Shown here: piece after piece, positions 18,984 through 27,584 of the stretch
Position numbering within the stretch: position 1 is the first letter of the stretch
Layout: each line of letters opens with the position of its first letter
Source: UBA7477 sp045602925
Lineage (GTDB): Bacteria > Bacillota > Clostridia > Oscillospirales > Ruminococcaceae
Assembly (NCBI GenBank): GCA_045602925.1
Contig: JAZSCN010000016.1
Location: 1 to 64,000, forward strand
Length of the DNA stretch: 64,000 nt
Direction: 5' to 3'
Notes under the pieces: model-generated
Told to the model about the DNA's origin: nothing
The model's database searches: none
Seen by the model: only the letters and a program-made list of their open reading frames with translations
Translations under genes and position numbers: made by a program

Positions 18984-19262
18984 ATGAGAAGCATAATTGT
19001 TGAGTTACCTACTCTATACTACTTCAAGGAGAAAAACAAGTTCTCCGGATCTATCGACAAGCTCTTCAGATACAAGATAACTCCTGACAGCGCACTGCAT
19101 TGCGTTATATGGCACGGGCTTTTTTCAATCGACTGTATCGACGAGAGCGAGATAGTTGCTAAGTCTGACTTTGAGCTGACTGATGACGGGCTCAATGAGA
19201 TGATTGACTGGATAGAGGCTAAGTATCTGGAATATTTAAAGGCTAACACGCCGCAAGAATAA
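18984..19262 (+). CDS. Conserved-looking small protein of unknown function
   Basis: A 92-residue soluble, acidic protein beginning MRSIIVELPTLYYFKEKNKF. It has no signal peptide, membrane segment or motif that I recognise; the second half looks helical (LNEMIDWIEAKYLEYLKAN). It starts three bases after the mutase stop, so it is probably translationally coupled, and a terminator follows directly. The tight coupling supports a real gene; the function is unknown. Confidence 0.7.
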   Translation: MRSIIVELPTLYYFKEKNKFSGSIDKLFRYKITPDSALHCVIWHGLFSIDCIDESEIVAKSDFELTDDGLNEMIDWIEAKYLEYLKANTPQE

Positions 19263-19270
19263 GACTTTAA

Positions 19271-19304
19271 GGCTCCCTCGGAATTTTCTGTGGGGAGTCT
19301 TTTT
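19271..19304 (+). terminator. Terminator after the mutase operon
   Basis: GGCTCCC (19271-19277) pairs with GGGAGTC (19293-19299) followed by TTTTT. Confidence 0.7.
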
Positions 19305-19317
19305 GTGGCAAAGCATC

Positions 19318-19346
19318 TTGAAACTTTGCTGCACTTGTGGTATAAT
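19318..19346 (+). promoter_or_regulatory. Promoter of galK
   Basis: TTGAAA (19318-19323) and TATAAT (19341-19346), 17-bp spacer, 42 bp before the galK ATG. Confidence 0.85.
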
Positions 19347-19388
19347 CTTAGGGAAATTTGTTGCAGAAATCCGAAGGGAGTATGTATT

Positions 19389-20636
19389 ATGGCAAAGTGT
19401 TCTCTTTCTGATATATATATGAATAGCACCCAGCAACAAGAAAAGCGTTACAGAGAGGCTATAGAAGACTTCGAGGCTATCTTTGGCAAGGAAGACAGCT
19501 ATCGCTTTTTCTCTGCGCCGGGCAGAAGTGAAATTTGTGGCAATCACACCGACCACAACAACGGCAGGGTTATGGCTGCAGGTGTTTCGCTTGATATAAT
19601 TGCAGTTGTTGTGCCTACTGATGATAACATTATTCTTATAAAGTCAGAGGGCTACGAGGCTGATAATATTTCGCTTGATGACTTAGAGCCTTACGAGCAG
19701 GAGAAGAACACCTCGACTTCGCTCATAAAAGGTGTTGCGTCGGGCTTTTTAAAGAACGGTCACAAGGTTGGTGGCTTCAAGGCTTACTCTACCTCTAATG
19801 TACTGAAGGGCTCGGGGCTTTCCTCGTCGGCGGCATTCGAGGTGCTTATCGGTACAATTCTCAATGAGCTTTACAACGACGGTGATGTATCGGCAGTTGA
19901 GATAGCACAAATCGCTCAATACGCTGAGAACGAATACTTCGGCAAGCCTTCGGGACTTATGGACCAGATGGCGTCGTCGGTTGGTGGTTTTATTACGATA
20001 GATTTTAAAGACACCAAGAGCCCTGTAATCGAGGCTATTGACTTTGACTTTGAAAGCAGTGGGCATTCGCTTTGCATTGTAGATACGAAGGGCAATCACG
20101 CTGACCTCACGCCAGAATATGCTGCTATCCCGAGTGAGATGAAGTCTGTTGCGCAGTTCTTTGGCAAAGAAACCTTACGCTCGCTCACCAAGACTCAGCT
20201 TTTACAAAAGGTTGAGAAGGTAAGGTCGTCTTATGGGGACAGAGCTGTACTTCGTGCGCTACACTTCTTTGATGACAACAAGCGTGTAAAGCTTGAGGCT
20301 AAGGCACTTTGCGAGGGCGACTTTAACGAATTTCTCTCGCTTGTAAACGAATCGGGGCTTAGCTCTTACTGTTATCTGCAAAACATTTTTGCAACGACCG
20401 ATCCGGAAAACCAGGGCTTATCGCTTGCACTCTACACGGCAAAGAGCATACTTGGTAGTTCGGGGGCTTGCAGGGTACACGGTGGTGGCTTTGCGGGAAC
20501 TATTCAGGCTTTTGTTCCGGACTCCAAGCTAGACGAGTTCGAAAGGACTATGAACGACCTGTTCGGTGAGGGCAGCTGCCACATACTTTCTATAAGAAAA
20601 GTCGGCGGAACTGAGGTAATATTTGACTATGAATAA
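19389..20636 (+). CDS. galK: Galactokinase
   Basis: A 415-residue GHMP kinase that phosphorylates galactose for the Leloir pathway. The galactokinase signature appears as GRSEICGNHTDHN (about residue 47), the ATP loop as LKGSGLSSSAAFEV (about residue 138), and the third GHMP motif as RVHGGGFAGT near the C-terminus. The ATG at 19389 follows AAGGGAG; an upstream in-frame ATG lies before the promoter -10 and is rejected. The gene has its own promoter and overlaps the next gene by 8 bp. No galT or galE is present in the window. Confidence 0.95.
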   Translation: MAKCSLSDIYMNSTQQQEKRYREAIEDFEAIFGKEDSYRFFSAPGRSEICGNHTDHNNGRVMAAGVSLDIIAVVVPTDDNIILIKSEGYEADNISLDDLEPYEQEKNTSTSLIKGVASGFLKNGHKVGGFKAYSTSNVLKGSGLSSSAAFEVLIGTILNELYNDGDVSAVEIAQIAQYAENEYFGKPSGLMDQMASSVGGFITIDFKDTKSPVIEAIDFDFESSGHSLCIVDTKGNHADLTPEYAAIPSEMKSVAQFFGKETLRSLTKTQLLQKVEKVRSSYGDRAVLRALHFFDDNKRVKLEAKALCEGDFNEFLSLVNESGLSSYCYLQNIFATTDPENQGLSLALYTAKSILGSSGACRVHGGGFAGTIQAFVPDSKLDEFERTMNDLFGEGSCHILSIRKVGGTEVIFDYE

Positions 20637-21174
20637 CATTTTTAAATCGGTAAAAAAAGAGATTGACAGGCAGTACGGCATGACCTCTATGACGTCACTT
20701 AAGCTTGTGAGCGCAGGCGCTGCGATGATAAATTCCCTGCCCTTCAAGTTCGATATTGACAATATCGGTGCTGCGTCGGACAAGGGCTTTTGCATAGCTA
20801 TATCGGGCGATGCTGTTGATAGTGGCGACTTCAAGGCTAAGGAAATTGAGCTTTCCGGCTGTATCAAGGGTCATCAGACGACGATAAAGAAAAAGCTTAC
20901 CTTCATTCAAAAGAAAGACGGCAAGCACATATTACAGGCAAAATTTTCTGACGTAAGGCTGGAAAGTGGCCTCAGCGATGAAAAGGACAAAGAAAAGGCA
21001 TTTATGGAGAAGCTGAAAAGGCAGCTTCACTTTAAGCTTGTGCCTATATACGAAAATAAGGAAGACGCTGAAGTTATGCTCACTATTTATCCTTATGCAA
21101 ACATCCTAGATGGTGCTATCAGCAAGTGGTTGAGCGTATGCAGTGATGAAGCGTCGCTTATAAAATATCTATAA
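20629..21174 (+). CDS. Unknown protein translationally coupled to galK
   Basis: A 181-residue soluble protein beginning MNNIFKSVKKEIDRQYGM; its ATG overlaps the end of galK. It contains a possible small beta-rich domain in the middle and a lysine/glutamate-rich helix (EKDKEKAFMEKLKRQLHF). I recognise no family and see no signal peptide or membrane segment. It sits between galK and trmB in one transcript; the function is unknown. Confidence 0.75.
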   Translation: MNNIFKSVKKEIDRQYGMTSMTSLKLVSAGAAMINSLPFKFDIDNIGAASDKGFCIAISGDAVDSGDFKAKEIELSGCIKGHQTTIKKKLTFIQKKDGKHILQAKFSDVRLESGLSDEKDKEKAFMEKLKRQLHFKLVPIYENKEDAEVMLTIYPYANILDGAISKWLSVCSDEASLIKYL

Positions 21175-21189
21175 TACGGAGATACTACT

Positions 21190-21861
21190 ATGAGAATGAG
21201 AAGAAAGAAAAATCTTGAGCAGAGGCTTTCAGATTGCGGTAACAAGATTATTTACATGGACAGAGAGGACAGAAGCTTTAACGCTATCGACACCTCAGAG
21301 GTTATAGACTTCAAAGAGCTTTTTGGCAATGACAATCCTATTCACTTAGAGATAGGCTGTGGCAAGGGGCAGTTCGCTTGTGAGATTGCAAAGAGAAATC
21401 CCGACATTAACTACATAGCTGTTGAAAAGAGCAGTAATGTAATTGTTGAAGCTTGCGAAAAGGCTTTAGAGCAGGAAATCCCTAACCTTATATTTATGAG
21501 AGGTGGGGCTGAATACCTTGAGTGCTATATTCCTCAGAATTCTATTGGCAGGCTATATTTAAACTTCAGCTGCCCTTATCCTAAAAAGAGCTATGCTTCG
21601 CACAGACTCACTCACACAAACTTTTTAAAAATCTACGAGAAGCTATTAACCAAGGATGCTGAAATTCATCAAAAAACCGACAACAGAAACTTCTTTGAAT
21701 TCTCACTTGAAGAATTTTCTCGCTATGGACTATTGTTAAAGAACATCTCGCTCGACCTTCACAACAGTGATTTTGAAGGCAATATTGTCACCGAATACGA
21801 GGAGAAGTTTTCAAGTCAGGGCTTCCCTATTTACAGACTTGAGGCCGTTTTTAGAAGATAA
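21190..21861 (+). CDS. trmB: TrmB-like tRNA (guanine-N7-)-methyltransferase
   Basis: A 223-residue class I SAM methyltransferase. It begins MRMRRKKNLEQRL, as TrmB does; the SAM loop is HLEIGCGKGQFACEIA (about residue 54), followed by the IAVEKS acidic strand and KTDNRNFFEFS near the C-terminus. TrmB makes m7G46 in the tRNA variable loop. Odd point: the motif that in most TrmB reads N-F-x-D-P-W-P-K here reads NFSCPYPKKSYASHRLTH, so the family Asp, Trp and His are Cys, Tyr and Tyr. Either a divergent active clade or a changed function. GGAG precedes the ATG; last gene of the galK unit. Confidence 0.85.
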   Translation: MRMRRKKNLEQRLSDCGNKIIYMDREDRSFNAIDTSEVIDFKELFGNDNPIHLEIGCGKGQFACEIAKRNPDINYIAVEKSSNVIVEACEKALEQEIPNLIFMRGGAEYLECYIPQNSIGRLYLNFSCPYPKKSYASHRLTHTNFLKIYEKLLTKDAEIHQKTDNRNFFEFSLEEFSRYGLLLKNISLDLHNSDFEGNIVTEYEEKFSSQGFPIYRLEAVFRR

Positions 21862-21869
21862 GACAATTT

Positions 21870-21903
21870 AAGGGTAATGAACCGTTTTAGGCTCATTACC
21901 CTT
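21870..21903. terminator. Bidirectional terminator between trmB and the amidase
   Basis: An 11-bp perfect stem AAGGGTAATGA/TCATTACCCTT (21870-21880 and 21893-21903) with T-rich flanks on the plus side; it can serve the converging transcripts. Confidence 0.8.
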
Positions 21904-21909
21904 TAGTTT

Positions 21910-22737
21910 TTAATATAACTGGAAGTCGGTCGCTGTCTTCCAGATGCCATCTGCAATTGCTCTTGCGTAGGCATCAAGATTCTGGTCAAACAGTTTATTA
22001 TCTATATCATCCTGCATAAAGCCGAGCTCTATAAGGCAAGACGGCATATTGGTTTCTCTATTGACCTGGTAATTCTTATTCGGCATACCGATATAGCCAA
22101 AGCAGACGCCTCTGTTACGCGATATTCCTGCTCTCTCCAGGCCATCCATAATATTCTGACCGAGTGCAGTATCTATATCGAAGCGCTTGTTTGATACCCA
22201 AATTTCGACTCCACGGGCTTCGCCCTCATAGAGATTTCTATGTATTGAAACAAACAACTCTGCACCTGACTCATTAGCCATAATACATCTATCATCGAGG
22301 CTGACAAAGGTATCGTCATCTCTTGTCATCACTACCTCTACGCCTTTTTCTTCAAGGTATTGCTGGACTAAAAGCGAAAGCTTTAATACGTCATCCTTCT
22401 CATAGCGAGTTTCAGTAACGTCCATAGCACCGACGTCTTTTCCGCCATGACCTGGGTCAATCATGACCTTAAGGTCAACCTCCGGAACGGTCTGCGACGA
22501 GCTATCCGGCTTAGTCACTACCACGCTACTACTTGGCACCGACGAGGATATCGAGGCGGCGGCATCCGTAGCACTTGAGCTATTATCGTCACCACTGAAC
22601 AGCCCTATAACAAAGCTGAAGAATGAAACTATTCCCCATATAACTACTGCGAGCAATGCTATAAGTATTATAAGTGCTATTATGACTCTATGCCAGAGTA
22701 TTTTATATTTCTTTTTTCTTCCGTTTTGTTGTACCAT
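21910..22737 (-). CDS. N-acetylmuramoyl-L-alanine amidase (Amidase_3), membrane-anchored
   Basis: A 275-residue peptidoglycan amidase. A basic N-terminus (NGRKKKYKILWHR) and a membrane segment (about residues 15-43) anchor it; a Ser/Thr-rich linker (about 50-85) leads to the zinc amidase domain with MIDPGHGGKDVGAMD (zinc His), the metal-binding Glu in the following ETRYEKD segment, LFVSIHRN (zinc His) and the catalytic Glu in SCLIELGFM. It cleaves the stem peptide from muramic acid, for cell separation or remodelling. One departure from the usual SIHxNA motif is R in SIHRN. It lies 12 bp after pyrB in the same direction. Confidence 0.92.
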   Translation of the reverse strand: MVQQNGRKKKYKILWHRVIIALIILIALLAVVIWGIVSFFSFVIGLFSGDDNSSSATDAAASISSSVPSSSVVVTKPDSSSQTVPEVDLKVMIDPGHGGKDVGAMDVTETRYEKDDVLKLSLLVQQYLEEKGVEVVMTRDDDTFVSLDDRCIMANESGAELFVSIHRNLYEGEARGVEIWVSNKRFDIDTALGQNIMDGLERAGISRNRGVCFGYIGMPNKNYQVNRETNMPSCLIELGFMQDDIDNKLFDQNLDAYARAIADGIWKTATDFQLY

Positions 22738-22749
22738 TTTTCACCTGCA

Positions 22750-23832
22750 TTAAATCTCTGTAGTTTCGTCACAATACTCGCACACGGCCTTATTGCCGTT
22801 TATGACAAAGTAGTGTGGAAGGTAGCCCTCGTGATTAGTAATACACTTAGGGTTAGAGCAACATATATCTGCTCTTAGCTCGCCCTTCATAAGTGGGGCA
22901 GGCTTCGAGCTTTTTTCGAGTATGAGGAGAATGAGTGCCATTCTTACATACATACCGTAATTTGCCTGCTTAAAATACTTAGCTCTCGGGTCATCATCGA
23001 CACCGATAGTTATCTCGTCAACTCGTGGGAGTGGATGCAAAACTGCCAAATCAGGCTTAGCCTTTTCCATCTTCTGCTCGTCGAGTACATAGACATTCTT
23101 CTGCTCGAGATACTGCTGTTCAGAAGCGAAGCGTTCGCGCTGAATTCTTGTCATATACAATACGTCGAGCTCGGCGATTGCATCTTCAAGTCTGAAAACT
23201 TCCTTGAATTCGACGCCCTTATTCTTAAGAATCTGCTTTATATAATCCGGAAGCTCTAGCTCTCTTGTTGAGATAAGCACGAACTTATTATTCGGATAGC
23301 TGCTCATTGCCTTAAGGAGTGAGTGGACAGTTCTGCCGTTTTTAAGGTCGCCGCACAGACCGATTGTAAGGCCGTCGAGCTTGCCTTTTTCTTCATAGAG
23401 TGTGAGAAGGTCGGTAAGAGTCTGGGTTGGGTGGAGGTGACCTCCGTCGCCTGCGTTGACAACCGGACAATCAGCAGTAAGAGCAGCTGCCTTGACTGCG
23501 CCCGGGAGTGGGTGACGCATAACGACTATATCGCCATAAGAGGATACTACCTTAGTTGTATCCTTAAGATTTTCGCCCTTTGAAACTGACGAGGTGGATG
23601 GGTTATCAAAGCCGATTATTCCACCACCGAGTCTAAGCATTGCTGCCTGGAAAGACATCTGAGTTCTTGTTGACGGCTCATAGAAAAGGGTTGCCATTAT
23701 CTTACCCTGGCATCTTTTTGAATACTTCTTAGGGTCTTTCTTTATTTCGTGGGCTAGTACGACTATATCCTCCCACCAAATAGGTTCATAATCGCTCAGG
23801 TCAATTAGGTTTATAAACTCTGCTCTGTCCAT
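22750..23832 (-). CDS. pyrB: Aspartate carbamoyltransferase fused to a PyrI-like zinc domain
   Basis: A 360-residue enzyme that joins carbamoyl phosphate and aspartate in pyrimidine synthesis. The catalytic part (about 1-305) shows the carbamoyl-phosphate loop FYEPSTRTQMSF (about residue 49), HPTQTLTDL (about 133) and HPLPRVDEI (about 265). After about residue 310 an extra segment follows with two Cys pairs, CSNPKC and CEYC, plus CITNHE, spaced as in the C-terminal zinc domain of the separate regulatory chain PyrI. The nucleotide-binding N-terminal half of PyrI is absent. PyrB-PyrI fusions are known, for example in Thermotoga. The gene has its own promoter with a short leader (no room for a PyrR attenuator). 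Confidence 0.93.
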   Translation of the reverse strand: MDRAEFINLIDLSDYEPIWWEDIVVLAHEIKKDPKKYSKRCQGKIMATLFYEPSTRTQMSFQAAMLRLGGGIIGFDNPSTSSVSKGENLKDTTKVVSSYGDIVVMRHPLPGAVKAAALTADCPVVNAGDGGHLHPTQTLTDLLTLYEEKGKLDGLTIGLCGDLKNGRTVHSLLKAMSSYPNNKFVLISTRELELPDYIKQILKNKGVEFKEVFRLEDAIAELDVLYMTRIQRERFASEQQYLEQKNVYVLDEQKMEKAKPDLAVLHPLPRVDEITIGVDDDPRAKYFKQANYGMYVRMALILLILEKSSKPAPLMKGELRADICCSNPKCITNHEGYLPHYFVINGNKAVCEYCDETTEI

Positions 23833-23871
23833 AGCGTTTTCATTCCTTCCGACTTTAATTCACCAAACTAT

Positions 23872-23900
23872 ATTCTATCACTTTTACACAATCTTTTCAA
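23872..23900 (-). promoter_or_regulatory. Promoter of pyrB
   Basis: TTGAAA (23895-23900) and TAGAAT (23872-23877), 17-bp spacer on the minus strand; the leader is only about 35 nt. Confidence 0.7.
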
Positions 23901-23931
23901 GCATCTTAGGCTAACATTCACAATACTTTTA

Positions 23932-24525
23932 CTATTTTAAAAATTCTTCTGCGAATGCGAGAAACTCTTCCCTGCTCATAATGGAATTTACGGCGTCGAG
24001 CGTTGCCTTTGAGGTAAGCGACTGCGGCAGGCTGAGCTTTTTAAGGACTTCTTTTCTAAGCTCGCTGCTATTTCTTCCACCCGACAGTCCGAGCTCTATA
24101 AAATCCTGCATTGTCACTTTTTCATTATCTTTTTCAGAGCTTTCTATTCCTGCTCTTTTTATAGCCTCGATAATAAGCTCCTTCGGTATACCTTCGACGC
24201 CCAGCTTACCCTCCTTTGAAGGTGAAGTCTTGCGCTTTTCCTTACCTAAAATCTCCGGGACATAGACGTTTTGCACCTTACCATCGGGGACTATGCTTTT
24301 TATTCTGGCTCGGATTTGGTTGCCTGCGCTATCGGAATCGGTAAGGATAATAATTCCGCTTGTTTTTGCGTAGTGCTTTATAAGGTCTGAAACTTTATCA
24401 TCCTTATATATTCCAAAGCCGTTTGTTTGTATTATTACTGCGTCTATAAACTGCGAGAGGTGTATTTTATCATACTTACCCTCGACGATAACGGCTTTAT
24501 TAAGGTGTAATTTTTCTCTTTCCAA
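23932..24525 (-). CDS. rnmV: Ribonuclease M5
   Basis: A Toprim-fold endonuclease that matures 5S rRNA in Firmicutes. The translation starts at a TTG (24525) one base after the holA stop, with GGAGAG just upstream in the end of holA, giving 197 residues (typical about 180-190). Toprim motifs: VIVEGKYDKIHL (catalytic Glu, about residue 11) and ILTDSDSAGNQIR (DxD, about residue 66). The C-terminal half contains GVEGIPKELI, characteristic of the family. Third gene of the comEC-holA-rnmV run. Confidence 0.9.
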   Translation of the reverse strand: MEREKLHLNKAVIVEGKYDKIHLSQFIDAVIIQTNGFGIYKDDKVSDLIKHYAKTSGIIILTDSDSAGNQIRARIKSIVPDGKVQNVYVPEILGKEKRKTSPSKEGKLGVEGIPKELIIEAIKRAGIESSEKDNEKVTMQDFIELGLSGGRNSSELRKEVLKKLSLPQSLTSKATLDAVNSIMSREEFLAFAEEFLK

Positions 24526-24526
24526 T

Positions 24527-25570
24527 TTATCTCTCCAGCATAACAGAAACGGCTCTTTCGAGTACAATTCGGTCATCGATATTTGAATACTTAGCTTCGT
24601 TGTCGGCTTCAAAGAGTGCTTTTATACAGCGTCTGATTCTATTGTCGCTGACGTTTCTGCAATCGTTAAGGGCATATTTTATTGCGAACTCTCTGTTCTT
24701 CGGGTAATTAAAATCTGCTGAGATATCGCTCATTCCCTTACCGCAGGAAGTTGCAGTTCTTGCTCTGTAGATATCGCAGAAGGAATTTGTCATAGAACCG
24801 ATTATAGCGAGTGTTGAAACCTGCATGTCATAAAGCTCCGAAATAAGCATAAACGCCATTTTTGCGTCGCCCTTTATTATATAGCCTGCGAGCCTGAAGC
24901 TATCTGCATCAAGCCTTCTCATACACAGAGCGTCGATATCCTCTCTGGTAACTCTGCCACCTGCGACATACGATGCGAGCTTGTTGACCTCGTTATTTAT
25001 GACAGCCTGCTCGCACAGACATTTTTGTGCAAGGTATGAGGCGTCATCCTTTGTAATATCGCAATCGAGTTTTTTAAGCTTTGCGATTATAGTTTTTGCA
25101 AGGTCCGAGGGGGTTTTGAAAGAAAACTCACAGCTATGACCGACAGCCTGGCAAAGCTTACTGAGCTTTTCATTCTTATCGGTAAGTGACTTTTTATTCT
25201 TATAGATATCTATTCCTGTTACATAGAAAATAACTGTAGTTGTATCGGGAAGGTCCTTGAGCATTGAGGTAAGGTAGTCAAAATCGTCCTTGGAGAGCTG
25301 CTCTGCGTTAAGGTCATTGACGGTAACCACGACTCTATCGGCAAAGCAAGGGAGCATATTACAGCAATCCCACAGCTCGCTCATCTTAAGCTTCTTGCCG
25401 TCGAGCTTATGGAGGTTAAGGCTTGTTTCGTCCTTTCCTGCAAGCTTTACCACCAGCTTTTTTGTATACGCTTCCAGCACAGCTACATCCTTGCCGTAAA
25501 AGAAATACGCGCTTTTTATATCGCCGTCTCTTATCGACTTTGCAAGCTCGGTATCATTCAGTAAAGCCAT
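24527..25570 (-). CDS. holA: DNA polymerase III delta subunit
   Basis: A 347-residue clamp-loader delta subunit; it opens the beta sliding clamp. It begins MALLNDTELAKSIRDGDIKS, with YFFYGKD where the family has its degenerate nucleotide-binding loop and a C-terminal helical collar domain (RRCIKALFEADNEAKYSN). Sequence conservation is low in this family, but the length, the fold layout and the comEC-holA order common to Firmicutes support it. Its RBS GGAGG and ATG lie inside the end of comEC (17-bp overlap). Confidence 0.88.
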   Translation of the reverse strand: MALLNDTELAKSIRDGDIKSAYFFYGKDVAVLEAYTKKLVVKLAGKDETSLNLHKLDGKKLKMSELWDCCNMLPCFADRVVVTVNDLNAEQLSKDDFDYLTSMLKDLPDTTTVIFYVTGIDIYKNKKSLTDKNEKLSKLCQAVGHSCEFSFKTPSDLAKTIIAKLKKLDCDITKDDASYLAQKCLCEQAVINNEVNKLASYVAGGRVTREDIDALCMRRLDADSFRLAGYIIKGDAKMAFMLISELYDMQVSTLAIIGSMTNSFCDIYRARTATSCGKGMSDISADFNYPKNREFAIKYALNDCRNVSDNRIRRCIKALFEADNEAKYSNIDDRIVLERAVSVMLER

Positions 25571-27584
25571 ATCTAAGCCTCCTTACAACTATATCTTCAT
25601 CAAAAATCATTATTTCTTCTATTTCATCTGAAAGTGCATACTTCTCGCTCTTATTGGGAAGTATCACACTATCGGTTGTTATCAATACATCATAATTAAT
25701 CTTATAAATCGCAGTTTTTGAAACGGCAATTTCAAGTTCGTCTACCCTAAGCTGTACGATAGCACTGCACTCTATAAATTCAGCACTCTTTAGCTCTAAG
25801 AATTCTGCATACGACGGATAGACTGTAGGCTCGCCGCTAAGGTCATAGAGTGCTGTAATACTGCGTATTCCCTTACTTTTCATAAGAGTTGGAACAGCCT
25901 GTGCTATTGCGCCGCTACCCTCTACATTGACTATCACAGCGCTATCGCCCTCTACGATAACGACAGCTTGCATATCATCGTAGCAAAGCTTATATGCGAT
26001 GACTTGGTCGCTTAGCAAAAGCTTATTTGCCAGAGATACTACCACAAAGCAAACATACGCTGACATAAACATCACTATCTCTGTGATGCCAAAGCGTCTT
26101 CGTAATTTTACAAATATCGTAGCCACGACTATGCTTGCTACTGCGATATATTTTACTGCGATATAGCCTGTAGGCAAGCTTGCAAACGGAAGCTGTACGA
26201 CTACCCTGCTTATTATGAGAAACAGTCTTGTCAAATACCCTGCCGACATAACAAGAGGTTTAAAAAGCAGAGTAATTCCACCTGTCAAGGCTACAACTGC
26301 GCTAATGCAGAGTACCGTACTACAAAGCGGTAACAAGAATATATTAGTCAAGACACTTATTACAGAAACTTCGTCGAAGAAAATAGCATTGAGAGGTAGC
26401 GTAACGACAGCGATAGTCATCATTGATATTGCAGATTGTTTAAAATAATAAAGCCTGCTCTTTTTACTTATAAGGCAAATTATCTTTGGCGAAATAAATC
26501 CAAGTGCGAGTGCACCAAAGGCTGACAGCAAAAGTGACGGTGACAATATTACATACGGCTGTCCTATTGTCATAACACACACGCAAAAGACCACACACCC
26601 AAGACAATCATAGCTTCTCCTTAGCAATGGTGCGAGGTTATGTATTGTCATCATTACGCCTGCTCTTATTACAGACACCGAGCCACCTGCAAAAATCACA
26701 AACAATACTATAAAAAGCTCACCTATTATGAGCTTTGGCTTTGTGCTAAGCCCTACTGCACTCATAAGTCCTGCTATCATATAGTATATAATTACAAGAT
26801 GGAGCCCGGACACGCTGAAGATATGCAGCATACCTGTTTTCGACAGTACGCTTTTAAGTTTTTCTGACAAAAAGCTTTTATCGCCACACAGCATAGCGCA
26901 TATGAGCCCACCTTCTTGGCTAGGTAATACAGCCATAATCTTAGCTGTAAGGTAATCTCTATAGCGTATAACAAGCCCTCTGAGTGATGGGCTCCCTTTT
27001 TCTACGCTTTTGATTTCGGCATAGCCTCCGCTTAGAAAGACTCCCTGCGATTTGTAATAATCCTTACCACTAAAATAAAGGTTATCCTGAAGCTCTGACA
27101 GCGTTGCACTTACCGTAACCACGCTATTGTACTCGAGTGTTCTGTCCTCACTGATAAAGCTGATTTTAGCACTGGTGCCACCGAGCTTGCCATCCAGAGT
27201 ATACAGCACTTTATCGCCCGAGATATGCTCTGTGCCGACTGCTCTGCCGGTGAACACTACATCTTGTCCGACATAAGAAAGCTGATTTTCATAGACTAGC
27301 AAGGTATAGCTTATATTAATAATCAGTGCTACGCAAAAGCTCACACCTACAGCGAGCACATCGTACATTCTGTTACGCTTAACAACTGCTAAAAAGCATG
27401 TACTGACAGACGCTATCGGCAGAAGCACAACTAAGAGCTTTACTGACAAAAACGAGGCGAGAAAAAGACCACATAAGTATGGTACCCCTATGGTTACAGT
27501 TTTTCGCCTCATTTTATTTCTCTTTCTTAAAGGCTTAAGCTTGCTTGCCTTTTTACTGCTCCTCCCAGCCGAGCTTTCTGCCAC
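25554..27584 (-). CDS. comEC: ComEC/Rec2-type DNA uptake channel protein
   Basis: An integral membrane protein of 652-676 residues. A basic N-terminus precedes two membrane segments, an OB-fold-like external region (about 100-200) and the ComEC core, with the signature MLHIFSVSGLHLVIIYY (about residue 250) and about eight further membrane helices. ComEC moves single-stranded DNA across the membrane in transformation. The C-terminal 150 residues occupy the place of the metallo-beta-lactamase-like domain, but the HxHxDH metal motif is missing (the region reads ITALYDLSGEPTVYP). The start is uncertain: GTG 27584 overlaps the HIT gene by 32 bp; ATG 27512 (MRRKTVTIG) is the alternative. Confidence 0.85.
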   Translation of the reverse strand: MAESSAGRSSKKASKLKPLRKRNKMRRKTVTIGVPYLCGLFLASFLSVKLLVVLLPIASVSTCFLAVVKRNRMYDVLAVGVSFCVALIINISYTLLVYENQLSYVGQDVVFTGRAVGTEHISGDKVLYTLDGKLGGTSAKISFISEDRTLEYNSVVTVSATLSELQDNLYFSGKDYYKSQGVFLSGGYAEIKSVEKGSPSLRGLVIRYRDYLTAKIMAVLPSQEGGLICAMLCGDKSFLSEKLKSVLSKTGMLHIFSVSGLHLVIIYYMIAGLMSAVGLSTKPKLIIGELFIVLFVIFAGGSVSVIRAGVMMTIHNLAPLLRRSYDCLGCVVFCVCVMTIGQPYVILSPSLLLSAFGALALGFISPKIICLISKKSRLYYFKQSAISMMTIAVVTLPLNAIFFDEVSVISVLTNIFLLPLCSTVLCISAVVALTGGITLLFKPLVMSAGYLTRLFLIISRVVVQLPFASLPTGYIAVKYIAVASIVVATIFVKLRRRFGITEIVMFMSAYVCFVVVSLANKLLLSDQVIAYKLCYDDMQAVVIVEGDSAVIVNVEGSGAIAQAVPTLMKSKGIRSITALYDLSGEPTVYPSYAEFLELKSAEFIECSAIVQLRVDELEIAVSKTAIYKINYDVLITTDSVILPNKSEKYALSDEIEEIMIFDEDIVVRRLRYGFTE

